Shown: positions 19,393-19,538 of the stretch, one piece after another
Position numbering within the stretch: the first letter of the stretch is position 1
How the letters are laid out: every line of letters begins with the position of its first letter
Assembly (NCBI GenBank): GCA_048158365.1
Contig: JBLLNL010000021.1
Source: Azoarcus_F sp048158365
GTDB taxonomy: Bacteria > Pseudomonadota > Gammaproteobacteria > Burkholderiales > Rhodocyclaceae
Length of the DNA: 19,538 nt
Reading direction: 5' to 3' (one strand)
Program-made: the position numbers and the translations under genes
Notes under the pieces: generated by a model
The model's input: the letters and a program-made list of their open reading frames with translations, nothing else
What the model was told of the DNA's origin: nothing
The model's database searches: none

Positions 19393-19538
19393 ATGGAGTT
19401 ACATGAAGTGGCAATGAACCGCGCCGCTCCAGCGGATGTACTGGTCACCATTCGCTTTTTTGACGAGGCAGCGGTTGCACGGCTGGAGGCGCGAGGATAT
19501 CGAGTCATACGCGCCGACATCCCATACGATGCGCTCGA
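19393..19538 (+). CDS. 2-hydroxyacid dehydrogenase, N-terminal part (runs off the window)
   Basis: From ATG 19393 (or 19414, which would give MNRAAP) the frame stays open to the window end, 48 codons. ADVLVTIRFFDEAAVARLEA, then RGYRVIRADIPYDAL, matches the first beta-alpha-beta of D-isomer-specific 2-hydroxyacid dehydrogenases, as in the gene at 10423 (IVVTAASIHPDAAAML...DYRVVYAD). The nucleotide-binding and catalytic parts lie outside, so the call rests on this pattern plus gene order. It begins two bases after the RraA-like stop, implying coupling. No clear Shine-Dalgarno sequence; the start is uncertain. Confidence 0.65.
   Translation, partial: MELHEVAMNRAAPADVLVTIRFFDEAAVARLEARGYRVIRADIPYDAL

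Noticed and set aside
18342..19520. Minus-strand open frame of 392 codons covering the second module
   Set aside because: It spans the terminator, the tctC remnant and the RraA-like gene in antisense and matches no family.
1..19538. CRISPR array, tRNA or rRNA
   Set aside because: No regularly spaced repeat-spacer pattern and no cloverleaf or rRNA core sequence was recognised by eye. A tRNAscan or Infernal run would be decisive.

Overview
The window looks like an accessory chromosomal region of a beta-proteobacterium, most likely Burkholderiales/Alcaligenaceae. The codons are GC-rich, there is a Bug/TctC-type tripartite tricarboxylate transporter (TTT) next to a TRAP transporter, and GlxA-, AraC- and LysR-type regulators sit beside small-acid catabolic genes. 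This placement is inferred from gene content alone; no taxonomic marker is present.

Layout. (1) Positions 1-2740 are a mobile-element graveyard. It holds the C-terminal end of a tyrosine recombinase (58-240), a complete-looking IS3-family element (about 245-1891) with a -1 frameshift slippery run, a block of short repeats (1937-2058), the C-terminal end of a second tyrosine recombinase (2070-2120), the left tip of another IS3-family element (2121-2215) and a broken, frameshifted gene. (2) Positions 2773-6479 form a minus-strand accessory block: a 4-oxalocrotonate tautomerase; a chimeric ORF joining a SnoaL-like N-terminus to the C-terminus of a 4-oxalocrotonate decarboxylase; an MBL-fold hydrolase; a GlxA-type regulator; and an NmrA-like NAD(P)-binding protein. 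The first two look like relics of a meta-cleavage aromatic pathway. (3) From 6651 everything is on the plus strand: an AraC regulator and a LysR regulator, then a TTT cluster in the unusual order tctC - RraA-like - 2-hydroxyacid dehydrogenase - tctB - tctA. (4) Positions 13931-18376 carry a TRAP operon: dctP - SMP-30/gluconolactonase-like - dctQ - dctM - isochorismatase-like hydrolase. It is closed by a strong intrinsic terminator. (5) Positions 18523-19538 repeat the logic of the TTT cluster: a truncated tctC, a second RraA-like gene and the start of a second 2-hydroxyacid dehydrogenase.

How the genes may work together (inference). The TTT and TRAP systems each use a periplasmic binding protein to import a carboxylate or hydroxy-acid. 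The SMP-30 protein would open a lactone to a hydroxy-acid. The 2-hydroxyacid dehydrogenases would interconvert hydroxy- and keto-acids, and the RraA-like proteins would cleave or decarboxylate a keto-acid. The recurring tctC - RraA - dehydrogenase triplet is the most system-like feature. Its substrate cannot be read from the sequence. No CRISPR array, tRNA or rRNA was seen.
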